From NCBI GenBank assembly GCA_014843695.1, contig CM026387.1, forward strand, positions 66,198,139-66,262,138: a stretch of 64,000 nt of DNA, in the 5' to 3' direction. Positions within the stretch are counted from its first letter, which is position 1; each line of letters begins with the position of its first letter. Shown in pieces: positions 10,612 through 21,752 of this stretch. The stretch is from Archivesica marissinica (Eukaryota; Mollusca; Bivalvia; Venerida; Vesicomyidae). A program made the position numbers and the translations under genes. The notes beneath the pieces were generated by a model that was not told the DNA's origin, searched no databases, and saw only the letters and a list, made by a program, of their open reading frames with translations.

Positions 10612-11718
10612 TCAACTAGGCCTACTAGAATTCAAATTCAAATTACTAGGCTGAATCCATGTATTCTCCAACGAAGTTTGAAGATTCGGTTGACCCTCAC
10701 AAACAACATGTGAACTGTTGGATGGTTGCTCCGGTCTCGTACGTACACGGGGCGCAGGTACTGGTCTTCTGTGTGGAGCTACATATCTTGGACTTCTAGG
10801 TTGTTCACTGTCAGTGCTACTGTCCGAGATACTGTCCTCTCTGGTACTCGTCTCTACATATGTAGGTCTCGGAATACTCTTCTGGGGTTGTTGGTTCTCT
10901 CTGGGTGTGTATGGTCTTGCACTCGGAATCTCCTCATATGGGATGGACATCAGAGGAAGAAGTAAGTTTCTGTGCAGTATCCTCTCTCGTCCTTTGCTGG
11001 ATTCCTTCTTGACCTTGTAGACTGGTATATCTGGGTTGGGTCGTCCTATAATGATATAAGGCTCCTTTTCCCACTTGTCATCCAGTTTCCCTTTAGGAGT
11101 TACATTCTTAAGTAGAACTCTATCCCCTACTTCTAATGTGGAATGTCTGATTTTGGCATCATAGTAAGTCTTGTGCCTCTGTGCTTCCTTCATTGAAGTT
11201 TCTGTCGCCGTCTTGTATGCAAACTCCATACGTTTCCTTAACTTGTCAACGTAGTTGGCCCTAGATTGTCTCTGCGTCTTTGGATCCTCAATCCCCAAAA
11301 ATGCATCTATGGCAAGGCGTGGGTGCCATCCAAATAGCAAGAAGTGAGGTGAAAATCCGGTTGACTCATGTCTGGTGGCGTTGTATGCATGGACAAGCGG
11401 CTTAACATACTCTTTCCAGTTGGCCTTACCGGATGAGTCTAAGGTTCCAAGCATCCCTAGCAGCGTTGAGTTAAAACGCTCTGTTCGTCCATTACCCATG
11501 GCATGGTAGGGTGTTGTTCGGGACTTTTCCACTCCAGCAATACTGCACAGCTCCTTGATGATCTTACTCTCAAAGTTGCGTCCTTGATCACTGTGGAGTC
11601 TAGCTGGAAAGGAATAGTGACAGAAAAAATTCTCGAACAAAACTCTTGCTGTGGTATGGGCAGTCTGGTTCCGCGTAGGAATCGCTTGTGCGTACCGAGT
11701 AAAATGGTCCGTGATCAC
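10612..11718 (-). pseudogene. pol: Ty3/Gypsy integrase, catalytic core (second part) and C-terminal domain
   Basis: This 368-codon frame begins in the integrase core. It holds the second catalytic Asp in HSDQGRNFE (residue 44) and the catalytic Glu in GNGRTE (residue 80), spaced by 35 residues as in the DD35E signature. The NATRHESTGFSP and LLFGWHPRL blocks follow, then a GPY/F-like C-terminal module (LEVGDRVLLKNV, residues about 195-240) and a Pro/Ser/Arg-rich tail. The first catalytic Asp lies in the preceding frame (14648-11715), which overlaps this one by 4 bases, so the integrase is split by a small indel around 11735. All three acidic residues are present, but not in one reading frame. 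Without translational recoding the integrase is not made intact. Confidence 0.88.
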
Positions 11719-14648
11719 AAGGATGTTCTCATAGCCACCACTTGAACAGACGAGTAGTCAATGCATACAATCTCCATCGGGTATGTACTCTGTATTGGTA
11801 CCATGTGTGCAGCGGCCTTGGTTGGAGTCTTCCGTCGGATGCAGTTTGGGCAGGTCCGGACCTTCTCAACGACATCTTGCTCCATATGCGTCCAATAAAA
11901 TCGCTGCTTTACCAACCACAGGGTCCTGTCACGTCCCTGATGACCAACATCATCATGCATTCCACTCAGTGCCAGATCCCTGTAGTGCACTGGTAATACA
12001 AGTTGATTGACTTCCTGTCCATCAATTTCTACCATCCTGTAAAGGGTTTTCTCCTGTATGGATAGACATGTTCGCTGTCTCAGACAAATCTGTACAGCCT
12101 TGGTCTCCTGTCTGATTTCATCTTTGTCTAGTTGAATCTTTCTGTCAATTATATCATAGATTCTGGCAATGTCAGGGTCTTTTTGCTGCTCTTGCTTCCA
12201 ATCTACCGCAGATAAATCAACAGTATCAATTAATGGTTCAGGATCAAGTTCTAGTTGACTATCTCCTGAAATTACTAAACTTTCAGCCATAGAATGTTCT
12301 TCTGGCTTAACTAAAATAGCAGTAAAAAGAGCTTTGATGACATCTGAAAACATAACTGAAACTTTGTCATTGTCTCTTGGACGTCTACTTAAACCATCAG
12401 CATCAGAATTGGATTTTCCGCACCTGTAAATAATCTGAAAATTATAATTGCCTAAGGCAGCTAACCAACGGTGTCCTGTAGCATCAAGCTTAGCTGAAGT
12501 AGTAACATATGTCAAGGGGTTATTGTCTGTTCTAACAGTAAAAGTGTTTCCATATAAATAATCATGGAATTTATCTGTAATTGCCCATTTAAGACATAAA
12601 TACTCTAATTTGTGTGCAGGATAATTCCTCTCGCTGGCTCGCAGACCTCTGCTGGCGTACGAAATCACTCGTTCTAAACCATCGTGTTCCTGGTACAAAA
12701 CTGCCCCAAGTCCTTCTGTTGACGCATCTGTATTTACAATAAAAGGTTTCGAAAAATCTGCATAAGCAAGAACAGGAGGTTTAGTTAATTTGTTAATGAT
12801 AGTTTGAAATGCTGTTTCCTCTGCATCGCCCCATATCCATGGTGTTTTGAACTTCTTGGATTTTTTTGATGCCTTATTGGTAGGATGACCTACAAGAAGA
12901 TTGTTTAACGGTTTTACTATCTTAGCATAATTTTCCACAAACCGACGGTAATACCATGAAAAACCAAGAAAAACACGTAAAGATTTAATGTTATGGGGAG
13001 CTGGCCAAGACTTCAAAGGTTCAATCTTTGCTGGATCTGTATGTATACCCTCAGCTGAAATCTCATAACCAAGATAAGCAACATGAGTACTAAAAAATTC
13101 ACATTTTGACGGATTTAGTTTAAAACCGTTTTGCTCAAGACGTTGAAATACTGCCTCTAACCTTGTAATTTGTTCATCGAAAGTCTTCGAAAATATCAAA
13201 ACATCGTCTAAAAATATAAGACATTCTCTGAGGTTTAGTTCACCCATACAGGTTTCCATAAGTCTCTGGAAAGTACTCGGTGCATTGGTTAAACCAAATG
13301 GCATCCGGTTACACTCCCATAATCCCAGTGGTCCCACAGTAAATGCGGTTTTCTCCTTGTCCTCTTCAGCTACCTCCACCTGCCAAAATCCACTTCGTAA
13401 ATCTAATTTCGTGTAATATTTACTACCAACTAAAGAGTCTAACATATCATCTACTCTGGGCAAGGTGTACGCATCTTTACGAGTTCGTTTGTTGAGCTGA
13501 CGAAGATCTATACAAAATCGTAAACTATTATTTTTCTTCCTTACATGAACAATGTTACTACAATAAGGAGATTTACTTTCTCTGATAGCTCCGCAGTCAA
13601 CCATCTCTCTTAAGTGTTGTCGCACTTCTTCATACATCGAAGGCGGTATTCTCCGATAAGCCTGTTTAAAAGGTTGATCATCATTAAGATTAATGTGATG
13701 CTTAATAAGATCAGTTCTACCAATATCTACAGATGATTTGGAGAAAATGTGTTCCCATTTACCAAGAACTTGTTGCACTCTAAAAAATTGTTCTTCGGTC
13801 AAGTTGTCTCTGTTGACCTGTATACCTAAATCCTGTAAAATTGTGTAAGACTTAATAATATGAAGTTCAGGATTTGGAGTAGAAACTTCCGGTTTCCATG
13901 AATCTACTACTTTGACTTCTGAAAGTGAACAAAATACAGAATTAGGTTCAATTTTTATAACTTTGGCTGTCATATTGCAAACTCTGACAGGAATTCTGGC
14001 TGTAGAACCTGCATTTTCAAGAGAAACAACTCTTGGACATACATTTAATCCTGAAAGTTGGGTTTTATCAGTTGCCTCAGTAATGGCTGTAGAAACACCA
14101 CCCTTCTTTCGAACAAAACCTGAAACAGTTGTAACTTGATTAGGTTGAATAACAATAGGAGTTTTACTCGTTGATTTTACTGAAATCAAGTTAACACATT
14201 TTAAAGCGTCTACCGCAAGTCTAAATGGATCAGATTTAGAAGAATCATCACTAGAATTACACATGCGTAATACATTTGTACCAATAATACCTGGTACTGA
14301 CTGTCGATACTCTGTATCGGGTACCACTAAAATAGGAATAAAAACAGAATTTTCTAAAATATCCGAAATAAAAACATCACTCTCTATGTAACCAACATAT
14401 GGTATCTTTGATCCACTGGCACCTACAATATCCAATTTGAAATCATTAATACTTAATAACTCAGGTCTAGGATCTAAACTATGATAAAATGACTCTGATA
14501 TCAAAGTTACCATTGAACCTGTATCTACTAAAACTCTAGTATTAATGCCACAAATTCTAGCAGTGCCCTCATTGGCTGAACCAACTAATCTATCAGCTAA
14601 GTTAGATTTGGAGCTCTTTCTACAACTGACTTCCTCTGTCCGCCCCAC
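11715..14648 (-). CDS. pol: Ty3/Gypsy pol: protease, reverse transcriptase, RNase H, start of integrase
   Basis: A 977-codon open frame; no ATG at its left end, so it is probably expressed as a Gag-Pol fusion. An aspartic protease has VDTGS at residues 41-45. The reverse transcriptase runs from about residue 330 (YRRIPPSMYEEV) through KLDLRSGFWQVEV (catalytic Asp 416) and MPFGLTNAPSTFQ to the catalytic FLDD box (479-482). RNase H has NTDAST (Asp 641), KLEYLCLKWA (Glu 682) and RTDNNPLTY (Asp 708). The integrase zinc finger is H-x5-H...C-x2-C (His 897, His 903, Cys 933, Cys 936). The frame leaves the integrase core just after its first catalytic Asp (CIDY, 964) and stops at 977 through a frame break. 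RT and RNase H look intact by eye. Confidence 0.93.
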   Translation of the reverse strand: MGRTEEVSCRKSSKSNLADRLVGSANEGTARICGINTRVLVDTGSMVTLISESFYHSLDPRPELLSINDFKLDIVGASGSKIPYVGYIESDVFISDILENSVFIPILVVPDTEYRQSVPGIIGTNVLRMCNSSDDSSKSDPFRLAVDALKCVNLISVKSTSKTPIVIQPNQVTTVSGFVRKKGGVSTAITEATDKTQLSGLNVCPRVVSLENAGSTARIPVRVCNMTAKVIKIEPNSVFCSLSEVKVVDSWKPEVSTPNPELHIIKSYTILQDLGIQVNRDNLTEEQFFRVQQVLGKWEHIFSKSSVDIGRTDLIKHHINLNDDQPFKQAYRRIPPSMYEEVRQHLREMVDCGAIRESKSPYCSNIVHVRKKNNSLRFCIDLRQLNKRTRKDAYTLPRVDDMLDSLVGSKYYTKLDLRSGFWQVEVAEEDKEKTAFTVGPLGLWECNRMPFGLTNAPSTFQRLMETCMGELNLRECLIFLDDVLIFSKTFDEQITRLEAVFQRLEQNGFKLNPSKCEFFSTHVAYLGYEISAEGIHTDPAKIEPLKSWPAPHNIKSLRVFLGFSWYYRRFVENYAKIVKPLNNLLVGHPTNKASKKSKKFKTPWIWGDAEETAFQTIINKLTKPPVLAYADFSKPFIVNTDASTEGLGAVLYQEHDGLERVISYASRGLRASERNYPAHKLEYLCLKWAITDKFHDYLYGNTFTVRTDNNPLTYVTTSAKLDATGHRWLAALGNYNFQIIYRCGKSNSDADGLSRRPRDNDKVSVMFSDVIKALFTAILVKPEEHSMAESLVISGDSQLELDPEPLIDTVDLSAVDWKQEQQKDPDIARIYDIIDRKIQLDKDEIRQETKAVQICLRQRTCLSIQEKTLYRMVEIDGQEVNQLVLPVHYRDLALSGMHDDVGHQGRDRTLWLVKQRFYWTHMEQDVVEKVRTCPNCIRRKTPTKAAAHMVPIQSTYPMEIVCIDYSSVQVVAMRTSL

Positions 14649-14951
14649 AACAGAGGAGTCTATGCTTTTGGGTGGGCTTTATCTGATCTGGAATAAGAAG
14701 TTATATTATAATTTTCCTGATTATTAGAATTAATACCACTGTTGCTTGGATTCCAGTTTTGTCTACCTCTCGCCCTTCCTCGGCTGTGAAAATTTCCTCA
14801 GTTATTATAATGATTACCTGAAAATGAATAATTATTACTATTGGCATTAGTATTTGTAGAAGGTCTTTCTCTCATCTGCTTCTCTAGAGACTGCATCTTT
14901 GACATCAAAGTGTCCATCTTATTGGCAATATCCTCCACTGCCTTGTCTCTA
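14649..14951 (-). pseudogene. Gag C-terminal/linker region, frame broken
   Basis: Between the gag stop and the pol frame another minus-strand frame encodes a coiled-coil-like DKAVEDIANKMDTLMSKM segment, an Asn/Ser-rich stretch and an Arg/Gly-rich patch (RGRARGRQNW). Two stops interrupt it. No CCHC zinc knuckle is visible; the RG-rich patch may serve for RNA binding. Confidence 0.55.
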
Positions 14952-15806
14952 TCAGCTGAAACTGGCTGTGGTCAACTTCTCGGAAGTTGTCATCTCTTGT
15001 TCCGCAGCTCTAACCTCACGCAATAACATGTCATAACTAGTAATACTATCATATTTATGACGAGTCATCAATTTTAATTTATCATTCCTAAGTCCAGTCC
15101 AGAACTTGGATCTTAGCATGTCATTCCTGGCTGCCTTACTAACATGACCACTTTCCACTGCAACCTGCAATAATGTTTCTAATCTGCAGCCATATGTTGT
15201 CACATTTTCTGTCGGTTTCTGCGACTCGCTATAAAAAGTTTGCATAATTGACTCATTAGTAGCTACATTTCCAAATAATGTGTCAAGTTTCTGCAGAATT
15301 TCCATCATGGTTTCCTTCTCACCTAATGGTATAAGTACCTGTCTAGCAGAACCACGAAGGGATCTGCGAATAATCTGTAACATGACAGGTTGTGACAAAG
15401 ATGAATCCGAAACAAGACACTTTGTTTCATAATGCCACACATCATAAGTAACATCACCTTTCATTGGTGGTTGATCACCTGAAAAGAATGGCAATTTAAT
15501 ATCAATCTTTGGTACCTGTAAAGATGAAGAAGTTTCCAAATTGGAATTAAACACAGAATAATTAATTTTATCTGCTACACTCATCTTTGGTCTAACAACA
15601 GGTTCTGTGACACACGGAGTACTTGAAAGAACAAAAGGTTCCTTCACAATAGGGGTACTAGTAGGTACAGGATGCTTCAAAGCATTAAACTCCTCCTTGG
15701 TCAGTACAACATAGTCACTTGACCTCTTCAATGCCTCTAAAATTTGAGAAAGTTGAGTGTTGGTTAAAATATCTCCAATATCTGCTTTCTCACCTCCTGT
15801 CGCCAT
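14952..15806 (-). CDS. gag: Ty3/Gypsy gag
   Basis: I place the start at the ATG at 15806 (context aatcATGGCG), not at the earlier in-frame ATG at 15857, because the protein then begins MATGGEKADIGD with no odd hydrophobic leader. The capsid-like core includes FFSGD, a YDVWHYETKCL block, LRGSARQVL, TLFGNVATNESIMQTFY and a Tyr/Thr-rich C-terminal half ending near VRAAEQEM. This matches the retrotransposon Gag fold family related to PNMA-type proteins. The frame ends at 14952 after a small shift; the rest of Gag seems to continue in another frame (14649-14951). Confidence 0.82.
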   Translation of the reverse strand: MATGGEKADIGDILTNTQLSQILEALKRSSDYVVLTKEEFNALKHPVPTSTPIVKEPFVLSSTPCVTEPVVRPKMSVADKINYSVFNSNLETSSSLQVPKIDIKLPFFSGDQPPMKGDVTYDVWHYETKCLVSDSSLSQPVMLQIIRRSLRGSARQVLIPLGEKETMMEILQKLDTLFGNVATNESIMQTFYSESQKPTENVTTYGCRLETLLQVAVESGHVSKAARNDMLRSKFWTGLRNDKLKLMTRHKYDSITSYDMLLREVRAAEQEMTTSEKLTTASFS

Positions 15807-17242
15807 GATTGCTAATATACTACACCTGTATAATAAATATAATATAAATATAAACACAAATTACTGAAAGTCAAACTTACTGGAACACTGTGCTGAAAAT
15901 TAAAGAAATATTTTATATTAATTACGACCTGGCCACCATCATAACCTATAAACTATAAGGAATTTCTCAAAATAGCCTATAAACCATGAAATGTGTATGA
16001 TAAAGTATCATATATTATTTCAACACAAATCCAAACACATTAGAATACCTGTAAGAGTACACTGCTTTGACTATCACACTGAGTCAACTACCTGTGGTAA
16101 TGAACTATAAGATATAACATTAAACACTGTGCAATACGTATAACACAGAAAATAAATCCTCACAAGACAGTTTAAACACCGAATGAAACTGTGCCGACTG
16201 ACACACTAGCTACAATGATTGAAAAAAATATCAACCAAAATACATTAATTCACTATAGCACACTTACTTGAATCACTTTCAAGTCTGATAACAGCTTGAT
16301 CAAAATAATATCAATACTGCGAAGTACTATAAATGTCACAAATAACACACAAATTTTAACATAAACAGTAAATAAACACTAGGACATTACAACATGAAAC
16401 ATATATCACTCACCTCACTATAGCTCCTCCTTGCATTCCTCCTGCGGGTTAGTAAAGTGTAAAGAACTGTGCAGGACAAGAAATAGAAATAGTGCAGAAT
16501 AGTTGGGCAAGAATAATTCAGACCAAGATTAACACAGGGAATGTCAATAATTGAACTCCCTAAATTTTCACTGGGATTTCAAACAAACGAAAATATTGAA
16601 AAATACCTCAATCACTATATGATTTCAAAATTACACAGCAAATATGTTTATACGTTCAACATCAACAATAACCTAAATTCCAATGTCACACATATTGACT
16701 GAAACCACTAGAAAAAATAAACAGAAAAATAATCCTATCACGAAAACATATGACAATACACTGATTTTCACAAATACACAAATCACTTGACAAAACCTAT
16801 CTAAATCAATGAAAACACTGTTCCCAATATATTAATGAATGAAAACACTGGTGTACACCATATAGTTACCTGATCAACCACACACAAAAAAATAACACTT
16901 TGAAAATTCACACTTCACCGTAACAACAGCTGATCGTAACTTCTGCTAATATGGAACGAAAGTTCCTCCACAATTCAACGTGAATTCCTTATATATATGC
17001 GGCACTACCGAATTTTACTGATGCATCAGATTTCATATATAAAACACACTATGTAATGATTCACATCCACAACACTATCTCCCGGGGTTCCTCCGTCTAA
17101 ATCACTGGCCATACCTGACCGTCTATGTATACATGTGTAGACTTTCAGTAAGCACTCAATTTCCGACGCTTCTCTATCGTCATCCGACCATCTGGTCCGG
17201 TTCGTTCCACACTGTGACCCCAAAATCCACATTGGCCACCAA
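15807..17242 (-). other. 5' leader of the Ty3/Gypsy element with primer-binding site
   Basis: A long untranslated leader of about 1.4 kb between the 5' LTR and gag. Directly next to the LTR (about 17231-17242), the minus strand begins TTGGTGGCCAATG; a TGG start right after the LTR is typical of a tRNA primer-binding site. I cannot assign the tRNA. A TATATATAAGG on the minus strand at about 16985-17000 could be a second promoter. Confidence 0.55.
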
Positions 17243-17883
17243 TGTCAAAGGGCTCACTTGCACAACAACGCCTGGCGTAGGTTCGATTGTTTATTTTCTG
17301 TACGTATAGGGATAGGGCCTAAAACATACAATATATACACTCATAAATCTACAGTAAAAACATGATAAAACAATACAATATTGCACATAATTAATTCCAC
17401 GCGTATATACACAATACAACATATATATATATTATATCTATAGTAATTCATTATAAATATCTTACCACAGCGTTAAATAAGCATCTTTCCAATATAAATT
17501 GGAAAGTCTTTAAACTAGTGGCGACTATCTCGTAAGAGTTCATCTATAGATCTGCACTGAGAAACAGTTCAGAATAACCAGAAAAGGGATTAGATTAGCA
17601 AGGAGCCAATGCATTCAAACCTTTCATACATCTCTCATTCATATACATACAACAGACAAAACGATTGGACATACAGTGACAACTGCTCACCTGGGGTTGA
17701 TTCGGCAAACGTCGACAATTTCCGCCACAGACGGACATTGCCGATCGTCACCGATTCACACTCGAGTGAACAGACAACGACAAGACATGAAGTCATCCGT
17801 ATATACGACGCATGCGCTATTGAAACTGCGTTAACTATGGAACGCCGCATCCGTCATATAAACACATACATATAAAAACACAA
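17243..17883 (-). repeat. 5' LTR of the Ty3/Gypsy element (end lost in gap)
   Basis: Starts TGTCAAAGGG, one base different from the other LTR, and matches it to 17883, where the Ns begin; about nine terminal bases are missing. The main cluster of differences is at about 17514-17526. Confidence 0.9.
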
Positions 17884-18883
17884 NNNNNNNNNNNNNNNNN
17901 NNNNNNNNNNNNNNNNNNNNNNNNNNNNNNNNNNNNNNNNNNNNNNNNNNNNNNNNNNNNNNNNNNNNNNNNNNNNNNNNNNNNNNNNNNNNNNNNNNNN
18001 NNNNNNNNNNNNNNNNNNNNNNNNNNNNNNNNNNNNNNNNNNNNNNNNNNNNNNNNNNNNNNNNNNNNNNNNNNNNNNNNNNNNNNNNNNNNNNNNNNNN
18101 NNNNNNNNNNNNNNNNNNNNNNNNNNNNNNNNNNNNNNNNNNNNNNNNNNNNNNNNNNNNNNNNNNNNNNNNNNNNNNNNNNNNNNNNNNNNNNNNNNNN
18201 NNNNNNNNNNNNNNNNNNNNNNNNNNNNNNNNNNNNNNNNNNNNNNNNNNNNNNNNNNNNNNNNNNNNNNNNNNNNNNNNNNNNNNNNNNNNNNNNNNNN
18301 NNNNNNNNNNNNNNNNNNNNNNNNNNNNNNNNNNNNNNNNNNNNNNNNNNNNNNNNNNNNNNNNNNNNNNNNNNNNNNNNNNNNNNNNNNNNNNNNNNNN
18401 NNNNNNNNNNNNNNNNNNNNNNNNNNNNNNNNNNNNNNNNNNNNNNNNNNNNNNNNNNNNNNNNNNNNNNNNNNNNNNNNNNNNNNNNNNNNNNNNNNNN
18501 NNNNNNNNNNNNNNNNNNNNNNNNNNNNNNNNNNNNNNNNNNNNNNNNNNNNNNNNNNNNNNNNNNNNNNNNNNNNNNNNNNNNNNNNNNNNNNNNNNNN
18601 NNNNNNNNNNNNNNNNNNNNNNNNNNNNNNNNNNNNNNNNNNNNNNNNNNNNNNNNNNNNNNNNNNNNNNNNNNNNNNNNNNNNNNNNNNNNNNNNNNNN
18701 NNNNNNNNNNNNNNNNNNNNNNNNNNNNNNNNNNNNNNNNNNNNNNNNNNNNNNNNNNNNNNNNNNNNNNNNNNNNNNNNNNNNNNNNNNNNNNNNNNNN
18801 NNNNNNNNNNNNNNNNNNNNNNNNNNNNNNNNNNNNNNNNNNNNNNNNNNNNNNNNNNNNNNNNNNNNNNNNNNNNNNNNNNN
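17884..18883. other. Assembly gap, 1000 N
   Basis: Exactly 1000 Ns, a conventional size for a gap of unknown length. Long 'ORFs' of X residues across it are meaningless. Confidence 0.99.
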
Positions 18884-18938
18884 TATGAAGCATTGAAGTT
18901 GTTGACATCCAGTTATTTGACCGACGAGTATTTCATCG
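18884..18938 (+). CDS. Possible 3' end of an exon at the gap edge
   Basis: The first 55 bases after the gap read openly as YEALKLLTSSYLTDEYFI and end at a strong donor 'atcg|gtaagc' (18938/18939). The start is lost in the gap. I do not recognise the protein. The segment is too short to be sure it codes. Confidence 0.3.
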
Positions 18939-19993
18939 GTAAGCAAGTTTCATGTTTAAAATGTCTAAACAATTTACATCCTAATTAAAATAAGCACAAA
19001 CTAATGCATTGTTAACTCAAATCTATTTTTATATACCCACCACCAATTGTGATCTGTTTAAGGATATCCCTTATACTCAGAACAAATGGTTTGGAACTGT
19101 CGGTCCTTACATATATAAACTTCAAGTTCACTTACTTTGTTTAAATCAAATTGTTTAAAACGGATATTTAATATATTTTGTAATATTGTCAACAGCTGTT
19201 TATAATTGTTGGACACAATTTATGTGGCTTTGTTACATTTATTAGTTATTTACCACACGCCTTTTATTTCAGTTGTATTTATACATGTCTCACAGTTTGT
19301 AATTTATCCATATGTCTTAACATACGTTCTTAAGGTGTCGTAAGTCAAACAAATGCGTTAGCATCGCGCATGCGTCAAACATCGGTTACGTTCGTATTTA
19401 TTTCATTAATCCGGTATTTATTTCATTACGTCAACGACGGAAATGGCCGAAGTTACCCATGCAATTTCGAACAAATTGTCCTTGAACACATATTACATAT
19501 TATAGTTATAGTTGTTTTGCATAATTATTTTATATATTTTAAAATTTTTTTTTTTGTCCAATCGTTGTGTCTGTTTTATGTGTATGAATGGATAATAGTA
19601 TGATCGAATTGCATGCGTTGGTTGTTGAAGACTAATCCTCTCACTGATGGGTATTTCGAATACATTTCCTGGCAGAGAGGACAGGGTTCTCTTACGAGAT
19701 AGACATACAAATAAATGTTTAATATAGATTTCAGATTACTCTGATATATTAATAGAAATTCAACAGACGCTGTTGTAAGACATTGTAAATGTATTATATG
19801 TATTACTTATATTGCCTCTAACGCGTAGATTGTTTTATTGAGTACTGTGATATGTTGTATTGTTTTCATATTATCCTAAAACGTATAGTTGTATGTCGTA
19901 GGCCAACTGTAATAGGAAATAAAGTATATATGAACCTACACCAGGATTGTTGTAAAGTGACCACTGTGACATATGTCATGCGTGTATGTTTTA
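18939..19993. other. Intergenic or intron, nothing recognised
   Basis: AT-rich sequence. A 77-codon ORF at 19370-19603 has no motif. An aataaa at 19918-19923 is the only suggestion of a 3' end. Confidence 0.35.
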
Positions 19994-20004
19994 TATTTAA
20001 GATT

Positions 20005-20261
20005 TTGTTTCAATTTAAATTTATTTAACGTCGCTACCAGTTTCCCATTTGAGCGACGGGCAGTTTACCTAACAACACCTTTCCTGGGCAGGCTCCAGCG
20101 GTTAACCAGTACTTGGTGCACCAACCTCCGTAAGAAACTGCCAACTTTTTCATATAAATGAGACACGGTCTGAGCGGGGCTCGAACCCGTGACCATCAGA
20201 GATGATAGGTTACAGTGGTATACAAGTCAGCGACCTTAACCACTCGACCACGGAGGCGGAC
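20005..20261 (-). mobile_element. SINE-A copy with 11-bp target-site duplication
   Basis: On the minus strand it starts with a tRNA-like head (box A 'gtggtcgagtgg' type, box B GGGTTCGAGCC) with a long variable-arm region like tRNA-Ser/Leu. A body with 'actggttaacc' and 'aaactgcccg' follows, then a 3' tail with a CGTCGCT...AGCGACG hairpin and 'taaataaa'. TATTTAAGATT flanks both sides (19994-20004 and 20262-20272). SINE labels A-E are mine. Confidence 0.88.
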
Positions 20262-20272
20262 TATTTAAGATT

Positions 20273-21521
20273 AATTAAATTTTATTGCTTTTTATATGCC
20301 ATACAATTACAAAGATAAACATGGTATATGTATGTGTGACACTGTGAGAATAATAATCGAGAAGCAAATGTTGGGCAACACGTTTTACTAACAGCTAGTG
20401 ACCTCTCCAATAAACCAAATTGAACCTAACACAATTACTGAAGTGATGTGTACTGTTAATATTATATTAGTGTTGCGCTAGCAAAGTAAATGATCAGGCT
20501 TTGAAATGACAAAACAAAATCTAAAAATAGAAAATCTAAAAATAGAAGTATTCTCGAAGTAGTTACAATTTCTAAGCATTATTCGCTCAATCAACAAGAC
20601 TCCGTGCAGGCAGTATTACCCATACATACATATATGTGATGACATTATCAAACTGTATACAATGGACCAAATGTCATAAAGTATTATCTCAATGCATATG
20701 TGCTTAATGGCTCTCGTTGTCGAGAACATTGGAGGCCATTTGTTAATATTTACATAACAAGCACGCTAATACTATACTAACGTGCTTCTCTTGATTTATT
20801 TATTGACGTACATACTTACAGGGCATCGAGTTGCCGATGCTATTGTCGACAGGTTTCGCAATTACGTCAATACTTATTGCGCACGGAAGGACAATTTCCT
20901 GCATGCACCATTTTGCTTTGGTGCATACACGCAATGTACAGTATACTCATATGTTCCTGCGTATTATCGACTTCGAACGATTACTGTCTTCGGTCATGAA
21001 TTGTACTAAACTGATGAGTAATTATCTTTGATTATGTCTGGTAGCATTAAGCTTGATGATCCAGGGTAACATTAGCTTTCATGATTCCAGGAAACATCAA
21101 CTTTGATTGTCATGTGCAGCGTCAGGTTTCTTCATCTCAATTAACATCGATATTGGTTATCCCGGGTAGCATCTACTCCCATGACCTTGGAATAAGTAAG
21201 CAGAATTTATGGATGCCTGGTAGAAGGAACAAGTCGGTCAACATATGACAGAGCTGTTTCTAGAATCCGGGCTTCTTCGTTTTCTCTCTCTATCCCCCAA
21301 GCCTAGCCTGAGAACAGGCGTTGATATATTGTGCCGGGAAAGTGATATAAATATATATTCTAACAACGAGACCATCAATTGAACGGTATTCAGTTTCTGA
21401 CAATATCATTTTGCCATACGTAAAACAGTGAATAATCGACAGGCTGGAACCCAGGGTACTCCAAGACACAAAGTGATTTAATATAAGTATTCTTCTGGAA
21501 GCGGTGCTCGGAATAACAAGT
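20273..21521. other. Intergenic; weak degenerate repeats at 21030-21190
   Basis: Several blocks resembling 'ggtaacattagctttcatga' recur loosely at 21040-21190. Otherwise I see nothing. ORFs at 20782-21031 have no recognisable domain. Confidence 0.35.
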
Positions 21522-21530
21522 GAGCGAATT

Positions 21531-21752
21531 GAGTTTAGTTTAAACTTTATTTATTTTACACGATTGCGAAGCAAGTTCTAACAACTTATATTAATCACTC
21601 TCGTTGGCGTGGATGAAAGCGTATATGTGGTCATTCGTGTGGGAGGAAACATGAGAACCCAGAGATCTGGCGACAACAGTACCCACCCGGGTTGCATTGG
21701 TGAGAATCGAGAGCGCTAACCACTGCGCTAATCGGACAGCCTAAATTAAACA
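21531..21752 (-). mobile_element. SINE-D copy with 9-bp target-site duplication
   Basis: SINE-D: head with 'gattagcgcagtggtta' (box A) and box B 'ggttcgatcctcgg', a body with 'gtgagatggtac' and 'gggttttctccgggtactcc', and a tail with 'gattaatataagttgt' and 'gcaatcgttgtaaaata'. This minus-strand copy lacks the box B block. GAGCGAATT flanks it at 21522-21530 and 21753-21761. Confidence 0.82.

Larger units (their letters stand above)
8674..17883 (-). mobile_element. Ty3/Gypsy LTR retrotransposon, nearly complete, minus strand
   Basis: Two direct repeats of about 640 bp (8674-9321 and 17243-17883, the latter cut by the assembly gap) enclose gag, then protease, reverse transcriptase, RNase H and integrase, all on the minus strand. 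The order RT-RNase H-integrase defines Ty3/Gypsy (Metaviridae) rather than Copia. The 5' LTR is therefore the right-hand copy. I counted roughly a dozen substitutions plus a 2-base indel between the LTRs (about 2 percent), with six of the changes clustered at one site, so insertion was fairly recent. Frame breaks lie between gag and pol, inside the integrase, and near the pol end. The target-site duplication cannot be checked because the right end lies in the N gap. Confidence 0.93.

Noticed and set aside
17831..18946. Long frames of about 360 codons
   Set aside because: They cross the run of Ns.
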